Shown: in pieces, positions 1-5,306 of the stretch
Numbering within the stretch: position 1 is the first letter of the stretch
How the letters are laid out: each line of letters opens with the position of its first letter
NCBI RefSeq assembly: GCF_040545925.1
Contig: NZ_JBEPMX010000021.1
Span: 1-9,135 of the forward strand
Reading direction: 5' to 3'
DNA from: Alkalibacillus flavidus
Lineage (GTDB): Bacteria; Bacillota; Bacilli; Bacillales; Alkalibacillaceae
Length of the DNA: 9,135 nucleotides
Notes under the pieces: generated by a model
Database searches by the model: none
Told to the model about the DNA's origin: nothing
The model's input: only the letters and a program-made list of their open reading frames with translations
Program-made: the position numbers and the translations under genes

Positions 1-83
1 TGTTGTGTGCTAACTTTATTCTACAGAAAGGGTCTTCCTTTTTCTATACCATCACGTGGTCATATTCTATTTACACAAAATAT

Positions 84-114
84 TTTACACTCTCTGGTAT
101 TTTTATGGTAAAAT
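84..114 (+). promoter_or_regulatory. Likely promoter of the lipoprotein gene
   Basis: A -35-like TTTACA (84-89) is followed 19 bp later by TAAAAT (109-114). The -10 is preceded by TG one base upstream (106-107), giving an extended -10, which can tolerate a poor or badly spaced -35. The predicted start lies near 120, leaving a leader of about 85 nt before the ATG at 207. The same GGTAAAATGA string recurs just upstream of the gene at 5743. Confidence 0.45.
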
Positions 115-206
115 GAGTTAAAAGATTTTCTTAAACTAAATCGCAGGATTGTTGAAGAAGTCTTTTATCACAAAGTTGATACTTATAAAGACTTAGGGGT
201 GAACCA

Positions 207-764
207 ATGAACAAATTGATTAGTAGTATTATTTTGATAAGTTTAAGTTTTATAGTGGGATGTTCAGGCTCAGCCACATGTGACAATGACGAAGTAGCCG
301 CTATTGTAAGGGGAGAAGAAATAACAGTTGGGGACATTCGTTTTTTAGTTGAAGTGGAAGATGAAGATTTACCTGAAGTTGTTGAGTCAATGGTTAGGGA
401 AACTGTTGTTATTCAAGAAGCTAAGAAAATGGGAATCGATGTATCAGATGAAGTCGAAAGCTCAATTGAATCTTTTGGTCAGTATCCTCCTGAAAATGTT
501 GATACTGATGAAGCAAATGAAATTAGAGAGTTTGCAAAGGCTCAGGCTGAGAGATTTGATATGAAGCCAAAAGAGTATCATAAGGAGTATATTGAGAGAA
601 GTGCTAAGAGAAGTGCCTATGCAAATGAATTTTTTAAAGAACATTTTGGCGATAAGCAACCTGAAACAGAAGAAGAAGCTGAAGAATTGAATGACGATAT
701 ACAACAAACAATTGATGCGTTGTTAAAAGAACACGAAGATGAAATTGAAATACGAATTAAATAA
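207..764 (+). CDS. Lipoprotein with SurA/PrsA-like N-terminal domain
   Basis: A 185-aa secreted lipoprotein. Residues 1-18 form a short signal peptide (MNK, then a hydrophobic core) ending in the lipobox I16-V17-G18-C19, so the mature protein should be lipid-anchored at C19 on the outer face of the membrane. Residues about 29-100 resemble the N-terminal domain of SurA/PrsA chaperones: VRGEEITVGDI, then VVIQEAKKMGIDVSDE, the usual pattern of a helix entering a conserved Gly and Val-Ser-Asp. The parvulin isomerase domain is absent, so a catalytic foldase is unlikely and a chaperone-like or binding role is an inference. The C-terminal 45 residues are very acidic and probably helical. The start is set by AGGGGTG (195-201), five bases before the ATG. 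The gene stands alone with its own promoter and terminator. Identification of the N-terminal domain is fairly confident; the biological role is unknown. Confidence 0.85.
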   Translation: MNKLISSIILISLSFIVGCSGSATCDNDEVAAIVRGEEITVGDIRFLVEVEDEDLPEVVESMVRETVVIQEAKKMGIDVSDEVESSIESFGQYPPENVDTDEANEIREFAKAQAERFDMKPKEYHKEYIERSAKRSAYANEFFKEHFGDKQPETEEEAEELNDDIQQTIDALLKEHEDEIEIRIK

Positions 765-788
765 TTGATAAATAATAATTTCTTATCC

Positions 789-851
789 AACTAACGGAAG
801 CGTTAGTTTAAAAAGAATGAGCATTTTCCAGTAAGGAATTTGCTCTTTTTT
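789..851 (+). terminator. Tandem hairpins / rho-independent terminator after the lipoprotein gene
   Basis: An 8-bp hairpin AACTAACG/CGTTAGTT (789-796 with 801-808, loop GAAG) lies 24 bases after the stop codon. A second hairpin follows at once: GAGCA (819-823) pairs with TGCTC (841-845), extended imperfectly inward, and then comes a run of six T (846-851). The second has the terminator form; the first may stabilise the 3' end. Confidence 0.75.
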
Positions 852-856
852 GTTGT

Positions 857-1740
857 CTAATTTGCATTAGTTTTTGCACGTGATTATGGAGGTCTTCAAT
901 AATTATTTATGTTTGCAACTTAGGTTGCATTTCGCTTTGTAATTACCTGCTCAAAATACAAATAAACATTGATATTACGCTGAAAAATGAGCATCAAATT
1001 GCTATGCAATTCAACGCACATTACATAATACATTTCAATTCTTTGTACTCCAAAACTGAACAATTTATTCCTTTTTTATTCCCGTTTTTCATCGCTTTTC
1101 TTCAACTTGTCCATACGATAGAAGTTATTTTCTCTATTTTGGTCTGTTCTATATTATATGATGTTCTTTACCGTTCGTTCAAAAATGGCTTGAAAAGCGA
1201 CGGGACGGAAAAAAGGATATGTTGTTGTTCTTCCTTCTTTTCTAGGTTTTGAACTTTTGTTTATATCCAATATTAAAATATTTCAATTCATATATTTGAG
1301 GTTTTAGGATTTTGTTATTAAAACATTGTTATGATGACTTTATGATTAATAATTAAATAAGGGTATGTCTTATATATTGATAGAATAAATCGTTCGTCAT
1401 TTTGATTTATGGTTAAATGATTTGAGTGACAATCATTAGTGTTAGATTGATTCATTTGAAAGTGTCGAAATAGATGATTTGATTATATTGAAAATGAATC
1501 TATTGATACATTACATCTTAAATTATGAGATATCATAATAGTGTTAAGTGTTGGTATGACGACAGTTGTTATGGTTTATTTGATAAATGATAGTAGGATT
1601 TGTTGATTTATAGAATTATGATTGTTGGAAGTAAACATTGTTATGTTAAATTCAAGTGCGTTAAAAGCGTCGGCTTCTGAATAAAAAATTCAAAGGCGAA
1701 AGGCGTGAAACATTCCTTTTTAAAAAGCGCATTTCTTTTT
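857..1740. other. Gene-poor AT-rich region
   Basis: No reading frame here has a ribosome binding site and a protein-like composition. The longest, 1004-1252 on the plus strand, is rich in F, I and L as expected for translated AT-rich DNA, and has no Shine-Dalgarno. Visible structure is minor: a small hairpin TGCAAC/GTTGCA (914-929), a 13-bp direct repeat AAACATTGTTATG at 1321-1333 and 1633-1645 (the first copy offset by one base in its 5' flank), and a spaced inverted repeat GATTCATTT/AAATGAATC (1449-1457, 1492-1500). It may be decayed coding DNA or hold an unrecognised RNA. Confidence 0.5.
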
Positions 1741-1746
1741 AAAAAG
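1716..1746. repeat. Two copies of the palindrome CTTTTTAAAAAG
   Basis: The perfect 12-bp palindrome CTTTTTAAAAAG occurs at 1716-1727 and again at 1735-1746, seven bases apart. The second copy contributes the T-run of the minus-strand terminator beside it; the first may be a duplication of that end or a backup termination signal. Confidence 0.6.
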
Positions 1747-1766
1747 AGCTCTCGCCAAGAGAGCTT
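1741..1766 (-). terminator. Rho-independent terminator for the minus-strand gene at 1919-2323
   Basis: Read on the minus strand, AGCTCTC pairs with GAGAGCT (1747-1753 with 1759-1765, five-base loop), and five T follow (A-run 1741-1745 on the plus strand). It lies about 150 bases past the stop codon, with no other gene between. Confidence 0.75.
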
Positions 1767-1918
1767 AAAGCTTTTGACTTTTAAGATTTATGGTTTCTTT
1801 ATATGATGATATTTAATATGATTTAACCGTTTTTTATTAAATTTAATTCAATCTAATATAATTTGACGGCGTTTTATTTATCAATATTTGAAATGGAACA
1901 GATAATATTAAACGTTAT

Positions 1919-2323
1919 TTAATAATAGCGGTTATGTATCATGTCAGTCACATCAATAGAATCAGTGGTATGGTATTGGCCATCTGCTATGATATGTAGT
2001 ATTTTATTGAAGTCCGAAGTATCAATCACTGTGTAAAAAATAATAATATCATCGAATGTTTCACTTATAAATTGAAATAAAATATTAAGGTGTTTGTTCG
2101 GATTTAAGTATTTGATGGTCAGTTCGTTAATCCCAAACTCTTGTTCAAGTAATAAACAATACTGCAGTTTGTGAAACGCTTCTACGTTATATGTATCTTG
2201 AAAAATAGTATTCACTCGGTTAAAAGAAACTAAATTGTTGCTCACAATCAGTAGGTTCTTAATCGTTGATAGACTGGCTTGATTGCCTTTGATTTGGATA
2301 TCATGAATATCATATGACGACAT
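1919..2323 (-). CDS. Hypothetical protein, 134 aa
   Basis: No family is recognised. The 134-aa product (starting MSSYDIHDIQIKGNQ) has no signal peptide, no membrane helix and no evident catalytic motif. It is rich in I, L, N, D and F and alternates predicted strands and helices, as in a small soluble alpha/beta protein. An upstream in-frame ATG at 2365 has no ribosome binding site. The ATG at 2323 is preceded by AAAGGAG eleven bases away, so the shorter form is preferred. An in-frame GTG lies only twelve bases before it and overlaps that site. The gene is a single transcription unit: promoter at 2361-2388, terminator at 1741-1766. It is the last of three similarly arranged small minus-strand genes, a pattern common for individually expressed accessory genes of phages and plasmids. 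Confidence 0.7.
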   Translation of the reverse strand: MSSYDIHDIQIKGNQASLSTIKNLLIVSNNLVSFNRVNTIFQDTYNVEAFHKLQYCLLLEQEFGINELTIKYLNPNKHLNILFQFISETFDDIIIFYTVIDTSDFNKILHIIADGQYHTTDSIDVTDMIHNRYY

Positions 2324-2360
2324 GGTTCTAAGCACTCCTTTATAAAATGAATTTGTTCTA

Positions 2361-2388
2361 AGCATAGCTGATGAATGAGCCGATTCAA
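2361..2388 (-). promoter_or_regulatory. Promoter of the 1919-2323 gene
   Basis: On the minus strand TTGAAT (-35, plus positions 2383-2388) and TATGCT (-10, 2361-2366) are 16 bp apart, just upstream of the AAAGGAG site of the gene. The -35 abuts CTTAACTGT, an element also found upstream of the 3158-3556 gene. Confidence 0.6.
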
Positions 2389-2400
2389 ATAACAGTTAAG
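2388..2400 (-). promoter_or_regulatory. Shared upstream element, copy 1
   Basis: The minus-strand sequence CTTAACTGTTATT matches CTTAACTGTCATT at 3632-3644 in 12 of 13 positions. In both places it lies upstream of a small minus-strand gene, next to the predicted promoter. It could be a regulator site, or the remains of a shared ancestral upstream region. Confidence 0.4.
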
Positions 2401-2404
2401 GCAT

Positions 2405-2444
2405 AAAAATAAAACACTTTTAACCGATGTGATTAAAAGTGTTT
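2405..2444 (-). terminator. Rho-independent terminator for the 2530-2940 gene
   Basis: A perfect 12-bp stem (2412-2423 with 2433-2444, nine-base loop) is followed on the minus strand by a T-rich run (TTTTATTTTTA). It sits about 85 bases downstream of the stop codon of the minus-strand gene. The stem is itself A/T-rich, and the plus-strand side has only a short T-run. Confidence 0.8.
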
Positions 2445-2529
2445 CAATCGATTCATGTCATAGGTGTTGTGCAATCATCAGTACAGATTTGTGCAAAGTT
2501 ACAGTACAATCTATTGCAACGAGATTATA

Positions 2530-2940
2530 TTATGTATCTTCTGCACCTGGCTGATGAAATACTTCAACTTCTAAACCTTCAGGGTTATAAAAATCAAAAG
2601 GAACAATCTCTTCAACGCTTAAATCATGACCATCTGAAAAAATGGTTAAAATAATTCCGAGCTGTCTGTCAACATAATAGTTATAACCTTCGTAAGCACG
2701 TTTGGAAATGGACAAGGCTTTGCCCATGACGTTCTTCGGCTTTAAATTAAACATATCCAATGTTTCTTTATCGACATTGACATCAACTTCGTGCACAACA
2801 TCACCATAACCAGGATATGTATGAGTCGACCATCCACCCGACCCATCGTCCTTTATAACAATTTGGACCTTAACGGAAGATGGAAATTCAATGACGTTAT
2901 CGAGTTCTTGTTGATTGTTGTTTTCTTCATCATTAGCCAT
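2530..2940 (-). CDS. Hypothetical acidic protein, 136 aa
   Basis: Family not recognised. The protein begins MANDEENNNQQELDN, an acidic polar lead of about 18 residues. A predicted beta-rich domain follows, with a Gly-rich turn (DDGSGGWSTHTYPGYGD) and a C-terminal half with alternating hydrophobic strands and several aromatic residues. There is no signal peptide, membrane segment or cysteine. The ATG at 2940 is chosen because AAAGGATG lies nine bases upstream. The in-frame ATG at 2958 would read MKGCLPM through that ribosome binding site and has none of its own. The gene has its own terminator (2405-2444) and is insulated upstream by the terminator at 3078-3107. Small, acidic and separately transcribed proteins on mobile DNA include host-takeover and anti-defence factors, but nothing in the sequence shows that here. 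Confidence 0.75.
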   Translation of the reverse strand: MANDEENNNQQELDNVIEFPSSVKVQIVIKDDGSGGWSTHTYPGYGDVVHEVDVNVDKETLDMFNLKPKNVMGKALSISKRAYEGYNYYVDRQLGIILTIFSDGHDLSVEEIVPFDFYNPEGLEVEVFHQPGAEDT

Positions 2941-2943
2941 AGG

Positions 2944-2962
2944 TAAGCATCCTTTCATTTTT
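2944..2962 (-). promoter_or_regulatory. Ribosome-binding leader shared with the 3158-3556 gene, copy 1
   Basis: On the minus strand AAAAATGAAAGGATGCTTA carries the Shine-Dalgarno of the 2530-2940 gene. It is identical to 3561-3579 in 18 of 19 positions. The coding sequences behind the two copies are unrelated, so the leader is conserved on its own. Confidence 0.65.
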
Positions 2963-2989
2963 AATAGTATTTAAAATAATTTGACAAAT

Positions 2990-3029
2990 ATTTTAACATA
3001 TATAACATTGATTTAATATTTTATGACAA
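2990..3029 (-). promoter_or_regulatory. Possible promoter(s) of the 2530-2940 gene
   Basis: Two readings are possible on the minus strand: TTGTCA (3024-3029) with TTATAT (3000-3005) at 18 bp, or the extended -10 TGTTAAAAT (plus positions 2990-2998) without a good -35. The region is about 80% A/T, so chance matches are likely and the exact start is uncertain. Confidence 0.35.
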
Positions 3030-3077
3030 CCATTTCTAAAATTGTTTTGCCTTGATTAAATAGTATTTAAATCTATT

Positions 3078-3107
3078 AAAAAACGTCACCTTATTTAAAA
3101 GATGACG
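3078..3107 (-). terminator. Rho-independent terminator for the 3158-3556 gene
   Basis: On the minus strand CGTCA and TGACG (3103-3107, 3084-3088) pair, extended by three further pairs past one mismatch, with a six-base loop. Six T follow (A-run 3078-3083). It begins about 50 bases after the stop codon. Confidence 0.85.
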
Positions 3108-3157
3108 ATGGTTTCTATTGTTGCTTTTAAAAACCTTGGGAACTTGGTTTTAAGGTC

Positions 3158-3556
3158 TTAAGATTTCGAGTATTGGTTTTGGAGTTTCTTTTTTGATAGG
3201 CGATTTAACTTTTTATCGAACTCGTGTAACTGTTTGTTGCGGTTTTTCGTGTTGTTGATTTGTTTGATGCGTTCATATTCTGTTTTGGTTGGTTTTTGCT
3301 TCAACAACTGTTGTTTTATTCGTTCGATGTCATGCAGATATTGTTTTCTTTCCTCAATCATCTCAAAGATTTGCTCTTGGTCTTCTTCAGATAAAGAATG
3401 GATAAAATCATCAACTTCCTGGGAATGTAATGGCCCAATATAGAGCCATTTATATTTGGAATCTGGATTGTTCCGTAAATGAACAGGTACATACTGCCAA
3501 GAATAAACATATAAATGCCCGTTAATCGATTTGATTGATACCTTCCCCGTTTTCAT
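3158..3556 (-). CDS. Hypothetical protein with GHxYxY...YIG hairpin and coiled coil, 132 aa
   Basis: The N-terminal third (about residues 1-45) has the pattern GKVSIKSINGHLYVY ... YKWLYIGPL. It resembles the small beta-sheet segment G-x-Y-Y-x-Y-x-x-x-G-K-x-x-x-x-Y-I-G found in DUF6788-like proteins and at the N-terminus of some recombinases. From about residue 50 to the end the protein is charged and helical, rich in K, E, Q and L, and probably a coiled coil with a basic C-terminus (KKLQNQYSKS). This suggests a nucleic-acid-binding protein of mobile DNA, which is inference. The start ATG at 3556 has AAAGGATG ten bases upstream. An overlapping frame from the upstream ATG encodes only a 17-residue peptide. 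The gene is monocistronic, ended by the terminator at 3078-3107. Confidence 0.75.
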   Translation of the reverse strand: MKTGKVSIKSINGHLYVYSWQYVPVHLRNNPDSKYKWLYIGPLHSQEVDDFIHSLSEEDQEQIFEMIEERKQYLHDIERIKQQLLKQKPTKTEYERIKQINNTKNRNKQLHEFDKKLNRLSKKKLQNQYSKS

Positions 3557-3560
3557 CCAT

Positions 3561-3579
3561 TAAACATCCTTTCATTTTT
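3561..3579 (-). promoter_or_regulatory. Ribosome-binding leader shared with the 2530-2940 gene, copy 2
   Basis: The minus-strand AAAAATGAAAGGATGTTTA differs by one base from the leader at 2944-2962. An ATG within it opens the short frame MKGCLMDENGEGINQID, which overlaps the start of the real gene in another frame. It could act as a translated leader, but is more simply the Shine-Dalgarno context. Confidence 0.55.
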
Positions 3580-3622
3580 CAACACTTTACTTTAAAAAGA
3601 TGTTTTTTGTTAGAAATCGAGC

Positions 3623-3644
3623 ATTTTATCCAATGACAGTTAAG
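3623..3644 (-). promoter_or_regulatory. Putative promoter region and shared element, copy 2, of the 3158-3556 gene
   Basis: On the minus strand an ATAAAAT -10-like sequence (TAAAAT at 3623-3628) lies just downstream of CTTAACTGTCATT (3632-3644), the element shared with 2388-2400. No convincing -35 is present at the usual distance, so the promoter may depend on a bound regulator. The predicted leader is about 60 nt. Confidence 0.35.
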
Positions 3645-3658
3645 TCAGCTTTTTATTT

Positions 3659-3687
3659 TTTACATTATTGTTCATAAAGCCTGTTAT
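3659..3687 (+). promoter_or_regulatory. Possible plus-strand promoter of a short RNA
   Basis: TTTACA (3659-3664) and TGTTAT (3682-3687) are 17 bp apart. The -10 region lies in a small inverted repeat CCTGT/ACAGG (3680-3684, 3689-3693), a possible operator. A transcript from here would reach the terminator at 3721-3767 after about 75 nt. Confidence 0.35.
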
Positions 3688-3693
3688 GACAGG

Positions 3694-3767
3694 GTTTAAC
3701 ATCATTATATTTTTTTAATCGACAGTTAGATTCAATGATTTTGTTGTTGAATTAACTGTCTTTTTTT
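3694..3767 (+). ncRNA. Candidate small RNA or attenuated leader ahead of the GIY-YIG operon
   Basis: The stretch between the possible promoter at 3659-3687 and the terminator at 3721-3767 has no reading frame, yet ends in one of the strongest terminators of the window. Nothing on the plus strand upstream needs that terminator: the neighbouring gene is divergent. So either a short RNA of about 75 nt is made here, or this is the attenuated 5' leader of the nuclease operon. Its 3' arm TAACTGTC is also complementary to a second GACAGTTA at 3635-3642, outside the predicted transcript. Confidence 0.35.
3721..3767 (+). terminator. Strong rho-independent terminator before the GIY-YIG operon
   Basis: GACAGTTA (3721-3728) pairs with TAACTGTC (3753-3760). 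The stem continues inward as ATTCAA/TTGAAT past one bulged G, and is followed by seven T (3761-3767). Confidence 0.8.
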
Positions 3768-3774
3768 CTATAAC
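3747..3774 (+). promoter_or_regulatory. Promoter of the GIY-YIG operon
   Basis: TTGAAT (3747-3752) and TATAAC (3769-3774) are 16 bp apart, the same -35 and spacing as the promoter at 2361-2388. It overlaps the 3' half of the preceding terminator, so upstream transcription is stopped just as this promoter begins. Confidence 0.5.
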
Positions 3775-3776
3775 TT

Positions 3777-3813
3777 AAGGTTCAAAGGGACTAAGTTACA
3801 TAGTTCAAACCTT
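3777..3813 (+). promoter_or_regulatory. Structured leader of the GIY-YIG gene
   Basis: Two nested stems are visible: AAGGTT (3777-3782) with AACCTT (3808-3813), and GGACTA (3788-3793) with TAGTTC (3801-3806, one G-U pair). The fold ends three bases before the ribosome binding site AAGGAG (3816-3821). It lies at the very 5' end of the predicted transcript and could stabilise it or limit translation. Confidence 0.45.
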
Positions 3814-3824
3814 ACAAGGAGTTG

Positions 3825-4187
3825 ATGACGTTGTTACAAAATAACATTAAGTATTTGCCGAATGACCATGTGCCCGAATTAGCGGGCGTTTACATCCTAG
3901 AGGATACTGAAAGTGGCCGTGTTTATGTCGGTTCGAGTATCAACATGCGCTCTCGGATTGCCCATCACCGCTCGTTACTTCAAATGAATAAACATCCCAA
4001 CAAACAACTTCAAGCATTGTTCTTAGAAGGCAATCTCATTTTTAAAGTCCTTGTTTCTTTCCCAGTTCCAGACAAGCACAAGGTCAAAGAAGCTGAACAG
4101 TTATTTATTGAAGCAAGCCCAGCATTGTTTGAACAAGAATTAGTTAATAAGAAACCAGCCCGGGCTTTTCATTTAATTAATCATTAA
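3825..4187 (+). CDS. GIY-YIG nuclease-domain protein, 120 aa
   Basis: A single GIY-YIG domain fills nearly the whole protein. The two signature strands are G21-V-Y23 and Y34-V-G36, followed by SSINMRSRIAHH, which carries the conserved Arg (R42 or R44) and a His pair (H47, H48). The usual metal-binding Glu is probably E89 or E91 in KVKEAEQLFIE. No separate DNA-binding domain is present, so this resembles the minimal nuclease cassette of homing-type or mobile-element enzymes, or a small repair or accessory nuclease. Target unknown. The start is ambiguous: ATG 3825 lies only three bases after AAGGAG, while TTG 3831 lies nine bases after it and would shorten the protein by two residues. The helix-turn-helix gene begins 17 bases after the stop and is probably co-transcribed. 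Confidence 0.85.
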   Translation: MTLLQNNIKYLPNDHVPELAGVYILEDTESGRVYVGSSINMRSRIAHHRSLLQMNKHPNKQLQALFLEGNLIFKVLVSFPVPDKHKVKEAEQLFIEASPALFEQELVNKKPARAFHLINH

Positions 4188-4204
4188 GTTATGAGGTGAT
4201 GTTA

Positions 4205-4471
4205 ATGACAACGCAAACCGTATCCTTATCGAAAGATGAAAAAATAAAGCGTGTTATCGATTTAACGGAACAAGGCAAACCATTAGAAGTTATATCGGAT
4301 GAGTTAGGTTATAGCCAGCCGAAAAATCTCATTCGGTTTATGGCACGTAGTCAATTTAAATTTGATGCCGACCATCATCGTTTTATTCATCAAGCTAATC
4401 GGAACCAAAAGAAAGAAACAAAGAAGGAAAGGCAGGAACCAGTTCATCATGGTATGTCAACACTAAACTAG
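4205..4471 (+). pseudogene. Helix-turn-helix DNA-binding protein truncated by the insertion sequence
   Basis: An 88-codon frame preceded by GAGGTGAT (4194-4201 region) with seven bases to the ATG at 4205. GTG and ATG codons just upstream overlap that site and are rejected. Residues about 12-48 (EKIKRVIDLTEQGKPLEVISDELGY) look like a helix-turn-helix of the type used to read short DNA sites. Residues 65-80 are very basic. The insertion sequence begins in codon 82 (position 4450): the last six residues (GMSTLN) and the stop codon are encoded by its terminal repeat, so the native C-terminus is missing. No continuation is found beyond the far end of the element. The product may still bind DNA. 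Its operon partner is the GIY-YIG protein, for which it could be a regulator or targeting subunit (inference). Confidence 0.7.
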
Positions 4472-4488
4472 ACAAAAACGTTAAGGTC
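4450..4488. repeat. Right terminal inverted repeat of the IS3-family element
   Basis: It starts TGGTATGTCAACACT and ends TAAGGTC. It is imperfectly inverted relative to 5633-5671. It contains the stop codons of both orfB (4468-4470, minus strand) and the interrupted helix-turn-helix gene (4469-4471, plus strand). Confidence 0.65.
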
Positions 4489-5304
4489 TTTTGACTTGAA
4501 CTCAGCAGGTGTTAAATAATCCAGTGATCCATGGATGCGAATGTGATTGTACCAGTTCACAAAATCAAATAATTCAAGGTCAAGTTCTTGTTGGTTAATA
4601 AAATGGGAACCCCTGACAAACTCTATTTTGATGGCTTTAAACGTGGCCTCAGCAACGGCGTTGTCATACGGATTACCTTTGTTGCTTAAGGATCGTTCAA
4701 TATCAAACGAATCAAGAGCCCCATCAATGGTCGCGTTTTTAAATTCACTTCCACGGTCCGTGTGGAACAATTGAAATGGACGAAGGTCTTTCTGAACAGA
4801 TGCAAATGCACGGTGAACTAACGCTGCATCCTTATGTGGCCCAGTACTATGTCCAATAATCTCACGATTATATAAATCGACCAGCACACAAATATAATGC
4901 CAGCTATGCCCAACACGAACATAGGTTAAGTCACTGACCATCACTTTATGGGGTTCGGATGGATCAAACTCACGATTCAAAGAATTGCCAATCTCAGATT
5001 CATTAACTTGGGATTTCATGGGTTTAAATTGGGCAACCGTATACTTAGATACTAAACCTTGCTCTTTCATAATCCGTCCGATCCGACGTCGAGAGACGGT
5101 CCACCCTAATTTAGCGAGTTCAACTTGGATTTTTCGCTGACCATAGTTTTGGCGGCTATCTTTAAATATTTGAACGATCTGTTCGACGAGTTCGTTCTCG
5201 GTGTTTTCACGAGCCTGAGATTCATAATAGTACGTACTTCTTGAAATTTGTAGGACGTCACACATTGCTGATACCGAGTATTTGTGACGGTTTTGACGAA
5301 TCAC
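4468..5304 (-). CDS. IS3-family transposase OrfB (DDE catalytic part)
   Basis: This 278-aa frame is the catalytic half of an IS3-type transposase. An HTH_21-like region at about residues 40-85 (NYGQRKIQVELAKLGWTVSRRRIGRIM) precedes an rve integrase core with the catalytic triad D125 (SDLTYV), D183 (HTDRGSEF) and E219 (DNAVAEATFK). There are 35 residues between the second Asp and the Glu, the DD(35)E signature. The C-terminal WYNHIRIHGSLDYLTPAEF is also typical. The GTG at 5304 is the first start in this frame, but expression is probably as an OrfAB fusion through a -1 frameshift near 5337-5343, giving about 374 aa. All key residues are present. The family is certain; a name for the individual element cannot be given from sequence alone. 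Confidence 0.93.
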   Translation of the reverse strand: MIRQNRHKYSVSAMCDVLQISRSTYYYESQARENTENELVEQIVQIFKDSRQNYGQRKIQVELAKLGWTVSRRRIGRIMKEQGLVSKYTVAQFKPMKSQVNESEIGNSLNREFDPSEPHKVMVSDLTYVRVGHSWHYICVLVDLYNREIIGHSTGPHKDAALVHRAFASVQKDLRPFQLFHTDRGSEFKNATIDGALDSFDIERSLSNKGNPYDNAVAEATFKAIKIEFVRGSHFINQQELDLELFDFVNWYNHIRIHGSLDYLTPAEFKSKDLNVFV

Positions 5305-5306
5305 AT

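Noticed and set aside
25..45. Possible terminator at the left edge (AAAGG/CCTTT hairpin followed by T)
   Set aside because: The stem is only five pairs and the T-run is part of the pairing arm. No upstream gene is visible to support it.
1004..1252. 82-aa hydrophobic plus-strand reading frame
   Set aside because: There is no ribosome binding site before its ATG, and its F/I/L/S composition is what A/T-rich non-coding DNA gives. Nothing around it suggests a small membrane protein.
2439..2654. 71-aa plus-strand frame opposite the 2530-2940 gene
   Set aside because: It lies antisense to a better supported gene, starts inside a terminator stem and has no ribosome binding site.
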